Assembly: GCA_013399015.1 (NCBI GenBank)
Contig: VWZX01010038.1
Span: 124,001-188,000, forward strand
DNA length: 64,000 nt
Direction of reading: 5' to 3'
Source of the DNA: Galbula dea
Taxonomy: Eukaryota > Chordata > Aves > Piciformes > Galbulidae
A program made the position numbers and the translations under genes. Of this stretch, positions 49,351 through 61,290 are shown piece by piece. Every line of letters starts with the position of its first letter. Positions within the stretch are counted from its first letter, which is position 1. The notes under the pieces were generated by a model. The model was not told the DNA's origin. It ran no database searches and saw only the letters and a program-made list of their open reading frames with translations.

Positions 49351-51977
49351 GATGGGCAGAAAGAATAACTTTATTGCTAATAGTTTAGAATGACTCTCCA
49401 TGTTAGAATCTGAACTTTTTAATAAAAAGTCACTGCTAAGGTTACAAGAGATAGAAAGCACATGTATTTTAACAGGCAAAAGCCGTTATAGAATCCTTTA
49501 TTTTTATTAAATTCTATGTGAATTTTATAAGACTCCTTTTAGTGTTTAATAAAATTAAGGATTAACTGTCCTAAATTATGAAAAGTGGAAAGAAATTCAT
49601 GACTGTTCCTGTGAATATTTCTGTATGAGCTGCTGTGAAACAAAGCTCAATTTTTCTTTTACATTGCATGGATTTACGATCTACTGAATGGAGGAAAAAA
49701 ATGAGGCCATCAAAATTCCTTTTTTGTGTGATGTGTCAGATAAAATAAAACTGAACCTAATTCTTTATGATTTACAAATAGGTGTCCCTTGCATCCTGTT
49801 TGTGTATTTACGTATCAACATAATTTAAGAAACAATTGCCTTCTTGGTAAGGACTGCAAATAATTATTTGTGGAAAAAAGATCCTATTATGTATGTACCT
49901 AAAATTGTCAGTCCCCTCTGAAAACAGTGCTTTTCATTTCCCACTTCCACCTCTGAATTCCCACTAAGCCTTCTCCTCCTCCTAGTGTCATGTACGAACA
50001 GGCATGTCAGTGTTCAGGAAGATACAGTCATGCAGAGTTCTTTCTAATTGCCAACGCTGAATAAATTCACATTCACTTATATTTGTGAAAAACTGACAGA
50101 TTGTGCCTGTATGCTTGAACTCGGACAGTCTCTTCCATCTCAAATTTTGCTTTATTCTCAAGCTGGAAAAGGTCTGAATAATTTCCATCTTTTCAAACTG
50201 GGAAATAGCCTGTTTTCCTTGGGGGGAAAAAATTGTAAGGGAGAACAAAATGCTCTTCCAAGTCTAAATGGTCTTACCATGTGTATCAAGTATTTTGTAC
50301 TGCTCTACAACAATATTTCTAACCAGCAGCTGAGCAGGTCAGCTGCAAACATAAGGCAAAAAAACCCCAGAGCAATATCAGCACAGTTAATCTTTTGTAA
50401 ACAGCTTTCCTTTGTGCAGTGATAACTTTAGATGCTTGCACAGAAAGACATGTCATTACTTAACTATAAAAAACGGAATTTTCTAACTGCTTGTCAAGCA
50501 CTGCACTAATTTTGAAGGACTAAACATCATTAAAAGAAAAATCTTTGTGTTTCATGCATCACAGATCCATAAAGTGAGCATAGATATAGTAATAAATGCT
50601 GGTTTACTGAATATAAATTAGCAAAATCCAAGCTTAGCTTGATAACTTTAATAAAATACTTTAACCTGTAAACAATAGTTGTTTATCACTGTCATTATTT
50701 TAGTGCACTTGCCGTATTTAGCAGTTATACGAGTGCTAAAATTTTGTGGCATTTTCCAGAAATGCTTGCATAACAATAAACCCCTTCCTTTCCTTATTGA
50801 CTCAGGACGTAGACAGTAAGCAAGTCTAGCAGGCAGTTAACAGTGTGGTAAAACTGCTATAGACTTGCCTGAGTCACCAGAAAAACTCTCTTGAGTGCAC
50901 CTTTCCTGATGGTGGGGATGGCTGGAGTTATGATCATATCAACCAAAAATTAGTTAGGGAGTAAAGAGTCTGCTGTGGTTGGCCCAACCCTAACTTAATT
51001 TCTATTCCTTTCTGATGTTTAGCTGTAATTGGACTGTTTTCTGAAGCTAAATTAATCATGTTAACAAGCATTCTCATGTTTGAATATAAAATTACAAAGC
51101 AACTCAAGGCAACTTTCAGTGCTTTTCTTTTGAATCTAAAGTTTATTAACTACCTTGTTATCAATATTACACTTGTACATGAGCTAAATTCTTGAACTGG
51201 TTTATCCTTGCAAGATTTTATTTGTACAACATTTCACACAGTCTTTTTTCAGGGGAGAAAAAAGAAGTTCACATATATATTCTATGGCCATGCTACACTA
51301 AGACTGATGGTCTTGGTGACCACCAATAGCTCACTTAGATGGGGCAGCAAGGAATGCCACAGACATGAATCATACTATTTTTCACTCCTCTGACTTTCAT
51401 AGTGTCTGTGGTATTGATACTTAGTATTTCATCAGATGATGGTTACTTCCAGGATTAAAAAAACCAAAATCAAAACCAAAAAACCCCCACAAAACTGTCA
51501 TACCAGCTCTTACAGTCTAGTTTCTAGAGATCAGTAGAGTTATAGTAAAGTTTTCTGAAGAGCATGTTTTATTATGGGAACAATAAAGGTATTCTAACTC
51601 ATACCATTCAGCTTCACCCATGAGCTGCTATTTGATGATAAAAGTATGAGAAGTGTATGTGAGAAGAGAGTGTTAAATACGTTGTCATTCAAAGCAAGTT
51701 ATACATGTTTCACAGAAAGCCTGTTAAAGACATGGTACAGCTGTGATCAGGTCATTGTTAATTTTGAGAGCAACCTGGTTCAGTATAAACATTGACCTTT
51801 TTCTTGCTCTAAATTTCACTATGAAATAAACCCAAAGATATTTATTATAGAAAAATGAAGTTAGAGTACAGTTTGAATGAGCAGATTGCATCATGAACAT
51901 AATATGAAATGTGTATTCTGCTAACATCCTAAGAGATGTGGTTAGGAAGATAGAGGCTTTCAGTCAGCCTGAAGCTG
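49351..51977. other. non-coding stretch, nothing recognised
   Basis: About 2.6 kb of AT-rich DNA. The frame at 50048-50422 (+, 124 codons) has no recognised domain, conserved motif or splice context and is treated as chance. Confidence 0.45.
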
Positions 51978-52190
51978 AGGAATGTTGTGTCCAGTTCTGG
52001 GCCCCTCAGTTTAAGAACAGGCAACTGCTTGAAAGAATCCAGCACAGAGCCACAGATATGATTAAGTGGGTGGAACATCTTCCTTATGCTGAAAGGTTGG
52101 GGGGCTGCATCTCTTTAGCTTGGAGGAGACTAAGGGGTGACCTCATTTATGCTTAGAAATATGTGAAGGGTGGGTGTCAGGAGGTTAGGG
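51978..52190 (+). mobile_element. CR1 LINE fragment, ORF2 C-terminal region
   Basis: The frame gives EECCVQFWAPQFKNRQLLER, IQHRATDMIKWVEHLPYAER and LAWRRLRGDLIYA, the CR1 ORF2 C-terminal blocks also seen at 27.9 and 41.5 kb. It stops at 52154. Similarity continues weakly through 'gaagggtgggtgtcaggaggtt' and is lost by about 52190, so both ends are missing. It lies about 530 bp upstream of the host exon, inside its presumed intron. Confidence 0.88.
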
Positions 52191-52722
52191 AGGTTATTTA
52201 TAGGAGAGGAAGAGAAAAAAAAATAGAGTCAAAAGGAGGCCTGGTGTATTCTATTGTAGTTTTTTTCACTGAACAAGTAGGCATGATCTAATGTGAGACA
52301 CGTTGTGGTAGGAGAGAATTTTAGGGGTGAGTGAGTTATCCCCCTGTCTATTCCTCTCTTCCTGGATTTCTGCATTTAAACTGTGATATTGTTGGGGTGG
52401 AACTGCCTTTTTGTTTGTGTGATGTTAAGCCCCATGGCCTTGACCTTGTGGGGAGATATACAGAGCCACTCAAATACACGACCTGGCTCTTCCTGAGTCA
52501 TTTGGAGACCACTGATGGAGTTTCCATGTTGGCATTGGCTATGAAAGGGAGCTGTGGCAGATGACTGTGTAAAATACTACTCTCCTGACAGCACTGCAGG
52601 GGGAAAAAAAAGTACAAAGTGTTTTTCCACCTAAGTAGTGATGCTTGCCTAATTGGCCAAGGTTGATGCAGTGGCTTTTTTTTTCTTTTCTTTTTTTTTT
52701 TTTTTCCCCTCCTGTGTTACAG
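52191..52722 (+). other. intron end upstream of the host exon, with splice acceptor
   Basis: No gene. The last part is an unusually long pyrimidine tract (52676-52720, mostly T), followed by TGTTACAG at 52715-52722. This is a strong consensus 3' splice site for the exon starting at 52723. The T run may vary in length between individuals. Confidence 0.75.
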
Positions 52723-52928
52723 ATATACGTGGACTGCAGGGATTTCTCGATCAGGCCTCGAGATTGGGACTTGATGTGTCATTACAAAAAGTGGACAGGA
52801 ACATCAGCAGAGTCTTTGCCAACCTTTTCACTACCATGAAAACAGAAGAGCTGAACCGCTATCGGGACACATTGCGAAGGGCTATCTTACTCCTAAGCCC
52901 ACGGGGAGCCCAGACTTTTATTAATGAG
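52723..52928 (+). CDS. internal coding exon of an unidentified multi-exon host gene
   Basis: The only convincing host coding exon. It is 206 bp between a strong acceptor (long T tract plus TTACAG) and a donor GAG/GTTAGT at 52928/52929. It begins with two bases of a split codon (intron phase 1) and ends on a full codon (phase 0). The 68 complete codons are open and use ordinary vertebrate codons with many third-position C/G. The peptide is soluble and helix-rich: IRGLQGFLDQASRLGLDVSL, then a central part with NISRVFANLFTTMKTEEL, then RRAILLLSPRGAQTFINE. There is no transmembrane segment, signal peptide or Cys/His cluster. The look is that of an alpha-helical repeat or scaffold protein. I do not recognise the family. 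Neighbouring exons were not found with certainty; see 63548-63670. Confidence 0.8.
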
Positions 52929-55900
52929 GTTAGTGCACAGTTTTAATCATCACCTTTTCAGGAGCATATATGGTGACTTATGTGATATCTTGCCACATTC
53001 TCTGAAGTGGTACCTTTTGACAGTGCTTGTTGGTAAATGGCATATAAGATTGTTAGACTCTAGTACCAGAGAACTGAAATATTAAGTACTGCATATAATG
53101 TGTACATTATGGTTCATGCAAAAGGGGAGAGCCTGGGCTGGGTGGGCACTTTCAGTATAATATACAGCTCTGTGGGGAATTTTTTTTCTGGTTGTCTTCT
53201 ATTCCAATATTTTTGACCTGGTTTTCAACTGCTGCTGACAAGTAACCAGAAAACCTACTATAGTCTATTTGAAATGAAACATAACATGCCTGAAAGAGTT
53301 TTCTTTACTGTTGAAATCTCCAAATTAATATTAAAAGGGCATATTATTGATGTTTGAAAGCTGAGTCACAGTTTTTTGACCATAAAGTAGGAATTTTACG
53401 TTTTTTTTCTTTTTTTTAAATAGTTTCTTGAAATCAATGAGGCTAATTAGGACAGGGAGGTAGCTGTTGGGCAAACTTGTAATTAATGTTGTGCTGTGGG
53501 CTAATTTTTGACATTAATTAGTTTAGCTTTTTAAATATTAAATAATGAATTATTTTACAGTACTTTATATGTCAGAGTAGAAAATGAAAGTTGGATCCTC
53601 AGTAAAAGTTTAGGTGGACTCATTAACTAAGAATTTGGCAATAAAGTAGGTTGTCTTTTTTTTAAACTAATCAAGGATAAGACTGAACCAAGAAAATAAA
53701 ATGTGGGTGAGACCTGTTTTCAGCTATCAGTTTTGCTGCATCAAAACCTGCTAATTAAAAAACAACCAATATTAGCTCATCAAGTGTTTTTACCATATCA
53801 GAAGTAAATTCTCCACATTTATGTTCATTGTTGGTTTTTAATTTAATAGGTTAAATTTTATGTTAAATAAATGAGGCAAATGGGTAGCTTGGAAAAGACT
53901 AAGCACAGGAACAAATTCTTCTCCTGTTTATGCATACACAGGGGTTTTCAGTGGAGGAATGAAGGATTACTTGCCATCAAAGTATAGTAAGCTATGTGCA
54001 GCTTAGTGGTTTCATTTGCTTCATAGTAGACCTGAAACAAAAATAGACATTGTTCAGTTTTCTAGTGAGTCCTAAAAGTATCTAAAGTAGATATTAAAAA
54101 GAAATGAATGTGTGTGTTTTATGCAGACCCACCGTGGTTAGAAAGTCTGTCTCTCCTCCAGTGCACAGGGGTCCAGAAATGTTCAAAAGAGTTACATGTG
54201 TGCACTGTCAGGACCCTGCAGGTCTCTCAAGGGCAGGGGCTAATGTATTAAACTCTTTTACTACTCACTTCACCTTAAGCAGTGTGTATTATAGGCATTA
54301 AGGCTAATGATTTTGATATATTTCCAGATCCCTGCAGGAGTTTAACTGTGTGCAGAAATGAAAAGTAATTTATTTGGCAATCTTTCTCTATTGAACCTTG
54401 ATTGATTTAGAAAAGCTTTATAAAAGAAAATGTAAATCTGTGAAAGGAACTCTCTAAAGGTTTGAGATGTGAGGTGCACGATACAGGGAACAAGAGTTAC
54501 GACAACTGTGACTCTAGTAGCTCGGTCACTAAGTGCAACTGATTATCTAGAGCACAATTTCAGATAGTCTACAATAACAGTTTTCAACTGAAATGAAATA
54601 CATATTCTGACATAATTTACAGAAATACATCATTCACAACATGAGCAGTAAGTGCCTTTGATGGGCTTATGTATTTGCACAGTTAGGAAGTATTCCATGC
54701 TATAGGTATTATACAACCATCTACTGACTAGTATTGTTACCAGTCTGGCTCTACACCTTGGAGGTTGCTTGAGGATTTGAAAGAATTTAGCTTTTCAGTT
54801 TTGTGAAAAATAATCTAGGTCTGTAAAAAAAAATTATAAGTAATAACCTGAGGAAAAAAATCAGAGATTGTATTTTTAAATTTTGGGTATATCTTCATCA
54901 TTTTTTGAGGGTTTATCTTCATCATTTGTATTTTAGCTGAAGTTACAAATCGTAACTTAAGAACAAAGAGAAGAAGTGGGATTTTAAAGCTTTGTTTCCT
55001 TAAATTTCCAGAAAAGGAAGATTCTATGTGAAAAAGAGATTCATTATCAAGATTTTTAGTTTTGCTGAGTTGATATTTTGTAGCAGGGAAAAAAATGTCT
55101 GAAAAACTTCAAGTAGAATTCAAATTTTTTGGCTAATAATGTGTCTTCATAAAAACCAGGTGTTGCATAGAGACCCTCCTGTGGAACGCAGAACAAATGA
55201 GACTTTCTTGAACTCTGATATGAATCATTTTAACAATTTCTTTTCTTTAGCACAAATCGTAGACATCAACTATTGGATGTTGATACAAGATTTATTTTGC
55301 CTGTTTCAATATTGGAAGTGATACATTTTTCCTGCTAAAAATATGGATTTGGATTTCAGTCCCTCTTCTTATACCTTGGGTAGATCACTGAGATCTATCT
55401 GACTTTGGACACAGAGTTAGAGGGCTTAAAAGTCCTGTATACGGAAAACTTTCTAGATCCTAGAACTCCTCAATTGTAGGATTGTTTTTTCAATTTTTTT
55501 AGGCATCATTTTCACTTTACTGGCTTAGCATCCTCAATGGTTGGTTCTGTCACATGTCAATGCAGCAGAAATTACTGACATTTCATAATTTTTCAGTGTT
55601 TATTATTTTGCTGTAAAACTGCTTTGACTCTAAGAATAGAAAGAGAGAGGAAAATAATCTTTTCAATAGTATAAGTATAAACATGGGATCAACCTTAATT
55701 CAGAAAACAAAAGGTAAATGCATTTATAAAATGCTAACTATCCTAGGTTTTGCAGTAAAAGGTCACTTTGGGATTAGAGCAAGCTTAATCTAAAGAAACT
55801 GTGTCCCTCCTTAACCATTCTGAGGAAAATATTCCCTTTCCCATCTGCAAAAATCCCTGATATATTTGGCCTGGTGACATTGTTCAGTTTATATGCAAAA

Positions 55901-56254
55901 CCACTCTCTGCTGTAACAGGTGTGCATGTAACAGCAAAATGATTTTATAGTTTGAAGGCTATGTGATCTCCTTGCAAGTCAATATATAGAAAGAAAAGAA
56001 GAAAAACTAGTAAACCAGAAGTGGGAAGGAGCTTTATTACTCTCAGCTGTTCCGTTAGTCTCTTTGGCCCACACGGAAGATCTGAGACTCCAATGGCTCC
56101 CTTTTTGTCACAGCCAGATTTCACCTGCCTCTTCCACTTACCAATGGATACATTTTTTTTTTTTTTGGATGCAAGTAGAGGTATATTTGTATTGAGTGTG
56201 TTTATCTTTAAGGGCTCTACACTATATAGCAACATGAATTCGTGTAAAATGGTT
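52929..56254. other. presumed intron, nothing else recognised
   Basis: Follows the donor site of the exon ending at 52928. AT-rich with homopolymer runs; the words TATCTTCATCATTT occur twice near 54892-54925. No further exon or repeat family was recognised. Confidence 0.45.
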
Positions 56255-56612
56255 CAAAGAGGTGACAAAAATGATAAAAGGATAGAAGAGCATGACCTAT
56301 GAAGACAGGTCTCAGGAACACACTATATACAGCCTGCCTAAGGGAATGTAAATGGCAAATACTTAAGAAGAAATAGGAGAGGAGGAAGAGGAATTATTTA
56401 AGGTGATCATGGGTGGTCTAACAGGAGTCAGTGACCTCAAGCTAAATAAGAATGCTTTCTAACAGAGAGGTCAGTGGGACAATGTGAGTGCTTGGCAAGA
56501 GAGGTCAGTGAGGCATCGTTCTTCAAGATGTTCAAGAGTTCACTTCAGTAACTTAGTCTGGCAGTCTTCCACAAGCTAATTTTGTTCTAGATGATCCAGG
56601 GGTCCTGCTGAA
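56255..56612 (+). mobile_element. old CR1 fragment, ORF2 end into 3' UTR
   Basis: Strongly diverged. 'gaggtgacaaaaatgataaaagg', 'catgacctatgaagacaggtct' and 'tatacagcctgcc' follow the CR1 sequence for the LEHLPYEDRL...LFSL region. Later 'gtcagtgaggcatcgttcttcaag', 'atgttcaagagttcactt' and 'ctaattttgttctagatgatcc' follow the 3' UTR. The word GAGAGGTCAGTG is duplicated within it. It is much older than the 27.9-kb copy. Confidence 0.5.
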
Positions 56613-59189
56613 GACACATCATGAAACATTTGTTGGGTGAATAAATTCAGGCTTTATACATTTTGTACACAACATATTTGAAGAGGAGGAAGAGATCTAG
56701 TAGTTTAGCTTTTCTCAAGTTTCCTCTTGCAGGTGTGCAGTAACTGTTAACTGTGGAGAGCTGTTTGGGTTTTTTTTCTTCACAGATGTGGTTTGTTTAG
56801 GATATGTATTTTAATGAGATTTTTCTTTAAAACTGTAGGTGATAACAGTTGCTATATAGACTTCTGTCATCCTACTTTCCAGTATTATTACCTAAAATTT
56901 TGAAAACCAGTAAAATGGAGGCTGTAGCACAATTACATGTGGCTATTGATTTGAAAAGAGAATAAATTATTGGCTTTACAAAGCCTTTAACCCAGTGTTA
57001 CTTGTCTTTGGGCAGCCTCACTGAAGTGCAAAATGTTTGTTTTGGTGTATCTTTGAAAATGATATAATTACATGTGAATCTATCTTGCCTGTAAGCTAGT
57101 AAGCTTATTGCAATAAGGTTGCTTGTATATATGGATATCACTGCAGCATACCATCTGAAAGCAAAACTCTTTGCATCTCTAGTATAGTAAACAAATTTAA
57201 ATTAATAAGATAAAAAAAAAGAGGGCAGATTAATTGCATTAAAAATATAATGCTAAAACCCTGTTTCATTGCAGCAGGGTTATCTGACTCACAATTCCAA
57301 TTTGAGCTGTAACTATTAACTTCTTGAATTATACTAAGTTTGTTAAACAGTTGTTATCTCTTCCCTGTTTGTGTAATTCCCTCTGTGTCCTCACTGGAGA
57401 GTAAAGGCTGCCTTCTGTTTTGCTTTTACCCTAGTTCATGTCAAATGTTCTGACTGCTTCTTTAAAAGAATATGGATATTCTCCTGTTGTGTTAGGCTTT
57501 GGGGATCATGCCACGCAGCTTTGTGGCCCTTCCTTCATTCTTCATCATTGTGAATGGTCAATTCCACACTCCCAGAGCACTCCCAGTTGACTCTTTTATG
57601 TGAGCTATGCTCCAGACTTCTCTTTTTGCCTTCTTCAACTGGTGGCATGCTATTACTTGACCAGAGCTGCAGGAATTATTTATGGCATCTTGACCAGACT
57701 GCACCCACAAGCAATTGTATGAAATAGTTTTAGACAGGAAGCAAAAACTTCATTTAACAGGAAAAAAGTTTAATACTAATTTTCTGGCACTTGACATTTC
57801 ATATTGGCATGAATTTCTTTGTTATTTAGGTTGCAAATGTTCAGCATATTAGTCCTTATCTCTGTTGTATATACAGTATGTAAACATCTTGTAATATTGG
57901 CAAATAACTTTGGGGAAAAAATACTATGCCTCTTCTGTTTTTAGAAGGCAATTTCATTGTTTAAAGAGCTGGTAGTGATTTGTGAGTGCTGGTAACAGAA
58001 CTGTAGAAATACTACCACCTTCTTTCACTAGTTCTAGCTAAAACATACCCTCCTTATTGTTTCTAAATCCTCCTCTGGTTTTCTGTTTCTTCCTCCAAGC
58101 TAAAATCTTGTCTGCTGTTGTTGACATTTGTAACACAGTTAAACTGTTTGTGCTTAAAGAGAATAATAATTATAATTAAAACCCAAGTGAACCTCATTAA
58201 ACTGGTAAAAGCTCAGTGAATATAAAGCCTCCCATTTGGGGATAAATTGGCTTAGAAAGCCAATTTCTTTCTGTTGGACCAAAGAAACCCCCAAAACACA
58301 AACCCTCCCACATTTTCTTTTACTATGATTAATCCAAGCTGTGGGGTCATTGTGAGAATGTTTGGAACAGCCATTTACATAAGTTGTTACAGATTTTTAG
58401 GCACTGTGAAGATGAAAAAAAAAGAAAAATATTATAATTTGGTGAATAAATAACTTTATGAATTGCTTACATAGCTTCTTGTATGACATTCCTTTTACTA
58501 CTGCAGGAATATTTAAGTGACAATAATTTTAGAATCTTTTTTTACCCAGCTGGTAATGTTGCATTAGATTGTTGAACCTGAATGCTGAAATAATGAGGAA
58601 TGTGATGTTTGTGTCTAATTTTATGCATTTCTTAAAGTAACTGATAGCAACTTTGTAAGGCTTTGGGTCAACTGAGTTAAAAAAATGGAAACTGAATACT
58701 TTGACAATAGTTACACAAAGTCTTCATAAGTCTAGAAACTGCTTTAGTAGCAGTCTAAGTCCCTCGATGTCAGGTCTGAAGGAACTAGATTTTTCAGCTT
58801 ATATTTTGAATCTGATGACTGGGCACATATGCAGAGGGGATCATTTATTTTTAAATGTCATTAAATCTGTATGTAAAGGAACTGGGCATTCCTTTTGCTC
58901 CAAATGCTTGGTCCTCTATGTACCTTTGGGTCCTTGTTTCAGTGCAGGTGTTCAGTTGCTAAAACATGACTGAATTTCTACAAAATGTTGCTGCTGTGCA
59001 CCAGTAAGCATGTCAGGTCTGAAGGAAACTGTGCCAAATATCTGGCTGACAAAATTGTGGAAATAATTTAAAATAGATTTTAATTGTCTCATGATCTTAA
59101 TTAGTTTTCATTTTTCTGTTATTTTTATTCATTAAATTTCTTTTTAAATTTTCGTTGTTAATTTCCTTATCTATTATATTTCTATCTTT
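56613..59189. other. presumed intron or intergenic DNA, one long-spaced direct repeat
   Basis: No gene recognised. An exact 18-bp word, ATGTCAGGTCTGAAGGAA, occurs at 58767-58784 and again at 59010-59027. The segment between shows no known transposon ends. Confidence 0.45.
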
Positions 59190-59320
59190 CCTCAATCTCA
59201 CTGTTAAGCATGGAAGCTGAACAGCAGGTTGCAAGGCAAGCCTCTTCACATGGGAATGGCCTGAAAAAGTTGGCATGTCTGAACAGTGGAAGGTGATGGG
59301 ATACTGAGACTGACAGTCAT
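59190..59320 (+). repeat. possible 5S-rRNA-derived SINE head (AmnSINE-like)
   Basis: 'aatctcactgttaagcatgg', 'ggaagctgaacagcaggtt' and 'cttcacatgggaatggcctg' line up in order with the internal promoter part of 5S rRNA (GGAAGCTAAGCAGGG...TTGGATGGGAGACCGCCTGG). They are followed by 'gaaaaagttggcatgtctgaacagtggaaggtgatggg'. From memory this resembles the region after the 5S part in the ancient amniote SINE AmnSINE1. The copy is very diverged and could be chance. Confidence 0.35.
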
Positions 59321-59749
59321 GTCCTGGAAGCAGGAGCTGGTGCTATTGTAACCCTGTCAGGATTCATGGGTTTCTTCTTCCAGGACAGCCCCATGTGAAC
59401 ATAGTTCCAGAAGTAGCTGTATGCACAGATTAACCTCATGATTGAGGGAGCTTAGCTGTTAGGATGTGCTTTAAGGTTGTTGGGGTTTTTTTGGTTGTTG
59501 GGATTTTTTTTTTTTTTAATAATAAATTAATGACTTGGAAACACAGAAAAGTTGTATTGGGCCACAATGCAGTTCATCTTCTTTAGTACTGTCTTTAATA
59601 GCTCTCAGTGATTGCTTTTGCAAGAGGTGAGACAGAACAACTCCCTAGTGAGTACTAAAAAACCAAGGCTACCAAAAAGTAGCCACCTTCCACCTACTCC
59701 TTCATGTTTGATTTTTCCAACTTACTTTACTTCAGATTGTTTGACTGCT
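59321..59749. other. non-coding stretch, nothing recognised
   Basis: Contains a G/T-rich patch and a poly(T) run at 59478-59520. No gene or repeat family was recognised. Confidence 0.5.
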
Positions 59750-59843
59750 TCTGTGTGACCTGGTCTAGGGAATCCTGCTCTGGCAGGGGGGTTGGACTAG
59801 ATCTTTCAAGGTCCCTTCCAGCTCCTAACATTCTGTGATTCCT
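59750..59843 (+). mobile_element. CR1 3' tail fragment
   Basis: 'cctggtctagggaatcctgc', 'ggggttggactagatctttc', 'aaggtcccttccagctcc', then 'cattctgtgattcc' is a typical CR1 3' terminus. It is only about 90 bp, an extreme 5' truncation. Confidence 0.92.
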
Positions 59844-61000
59844 GAAATACTGCACAATTTAAAGATTATATATATATTTATTTGTAATTTAGGGGAAGTT
59901 AAATTAAATACTCTGACATATCTGTGGTCATTATAATACGTAGATATATGAAAAATATTTCTCTAATATACTGCAAATCTGCAGATGACTTTATCATTAC
60001 CAGCAAGGATAATTTTCTGCAATTTAGGTATAATTTACCAGAAAGCAGAGATTACTAATTAACTATGGATGTTTAATTTTAAAATATGCTCCTGTATTTG
60101 CATTTCATGACTTATAGTAGTGTTTGCCTATTGCAAGGCACTAGCAGAAGCAGCACAGGTACGTGAGAAAATATGTTTGCCTTATAGAAATCAGAATAAA
60201 GTAATGGCCATACAAAAGCTGTTTGTGACCTTCCAGTATTACTTTTTCATGTCAATTCATTTCTGCTTACTGTGCTAGGGCAGCTTGACTTTGAAGATTA
60301 TAAAATACATGCAGCAATTATCATGTATGCAGGTTTTGAACCTTCAACACCAGCATGTACACATTGTAGCCACAGGTGGACTTCTTCCACGGATTCATCT
60401 GCAAGTGTCCCAAAGCATAAGGATAGACTTGGAGTGCAGGGCTCTGTAGAGCTAGTCAATCATCTCTCCCTTAAAATGTGCTTCTAGAGCTGTTGTTCTA
60501 GATTAAAAAAATCACTAACTCATTTTGTTAGTTCCTTCAGAGGTTATAGAAGGTGCCATTTATCCTTAGAAGGGATGAGTAATAATTGCTAATAATTTGC
60601 ACCTGCCTTGCATCTTTTCACAGGAGGTTTTTAATCACTTTTACTAGGTGAAATAAAATTATATTTACCCAAGACTTATTTTTAGTTTCAAATTAATTTG
60701 GAATATTATTTAAGCCTTCACTAATTACTTGCAGCATACAATACAGTGCTGTCTATTTATGAGATAAAAGCCTGGGCAAGATTTACCTCAGTTTGAGAAG
60801 ATTAATCCCAAGCAAGGTGTCCTAGGACTGGTGCTACATTTTTTTTATGAGTTATTTCTTGTCAGGCAGGCAGCACGTAGCATGCTGCGTTCTTGATTGT
60901 TGATGTAGGACTACCCAGAATGTAGGAGATAACAGTGAATGTTATGCTCGTTTTCTCACAGTTCAAAGTGTAAAAAAAAAAATAAAATTAAAAAAGAGGT
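59844..61000. other. non-coding stretch with a weak exon-like block
   Basis: AT-rich. The block 60118-60158 is listed separately. A short (TA)n run is at 59868-59878 and a poly(A) run at 60973-60982. Confidence 0.45.
60118..60158 (+). other. weak exon-like block with a good donor site
   Basis: Ends with the near-consensus donor ACAG/GTACGTGAG. Read after the AG at 60116-60117 it gives VFAYCKALAEAAQ in a frame needing phase 1. If the acceptor is instead the AG at 60135-60136, it gives ALAEAAQ in phase 0, which would fit the exon ending at 52928. The acceptors are poor and the block is tiny, so it may be chance. Confidence 0.15.
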
Positions 61001-61290
61001 TTATGGGAACTCTTTGGAAATGTAAAGGAAGAAATATTTGGGAACCTTGTTCATCAAGGACAAGCAGTTAGATCTGATTAAATTAAGCTTACAACTTGAG
61101 ACAGTGTGGTAACTGTGCAGTAAAATTGTCTTTTCCTCAGGCAAAGAGTGTTCTGTGTCAAACAAATAGAGCAGTATATCATCAGCATAAAGCATGATGT
61201 GCCAGTTCCTTTATTTGCCTTTATACCTTGGAAGATGGCAAATACCTGAAGAATTGGCAAGAGTTTAAGATTTGTTTGGAAATGGGAGTA
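61001..61290 (-). mobile_element. ancient L1/Tx1-like LINE relic with reverse-transcriptase LYADD motif
   Basis: On the minus strand the sequence FQGIKANKGTG (61233-61198 and just beyond) is followed, after a one-base frameshift, by HIMLYADDILLYL (LYADDILLYL at 61192-61163). Then come DTEHSLPEE, a decayed SCKLNLIRS (family SGYKLN..KS) and KYFFLYISKEFP. The order and spacing match the catalytic region of L1-clade reverse transcriptases (GIK...HxxxLYADDILLYL...SLP...GYKLN..KS), not CR1. CR1 and L2 have YADDTQLY-type motifs with a different context. Only about 290 bp survive. Confidence 0.6.

Noticed and set aside
50048..50422. 124-codon + strand frame
   Set aside because: No motif, no conserved look and no splice sites; chance.
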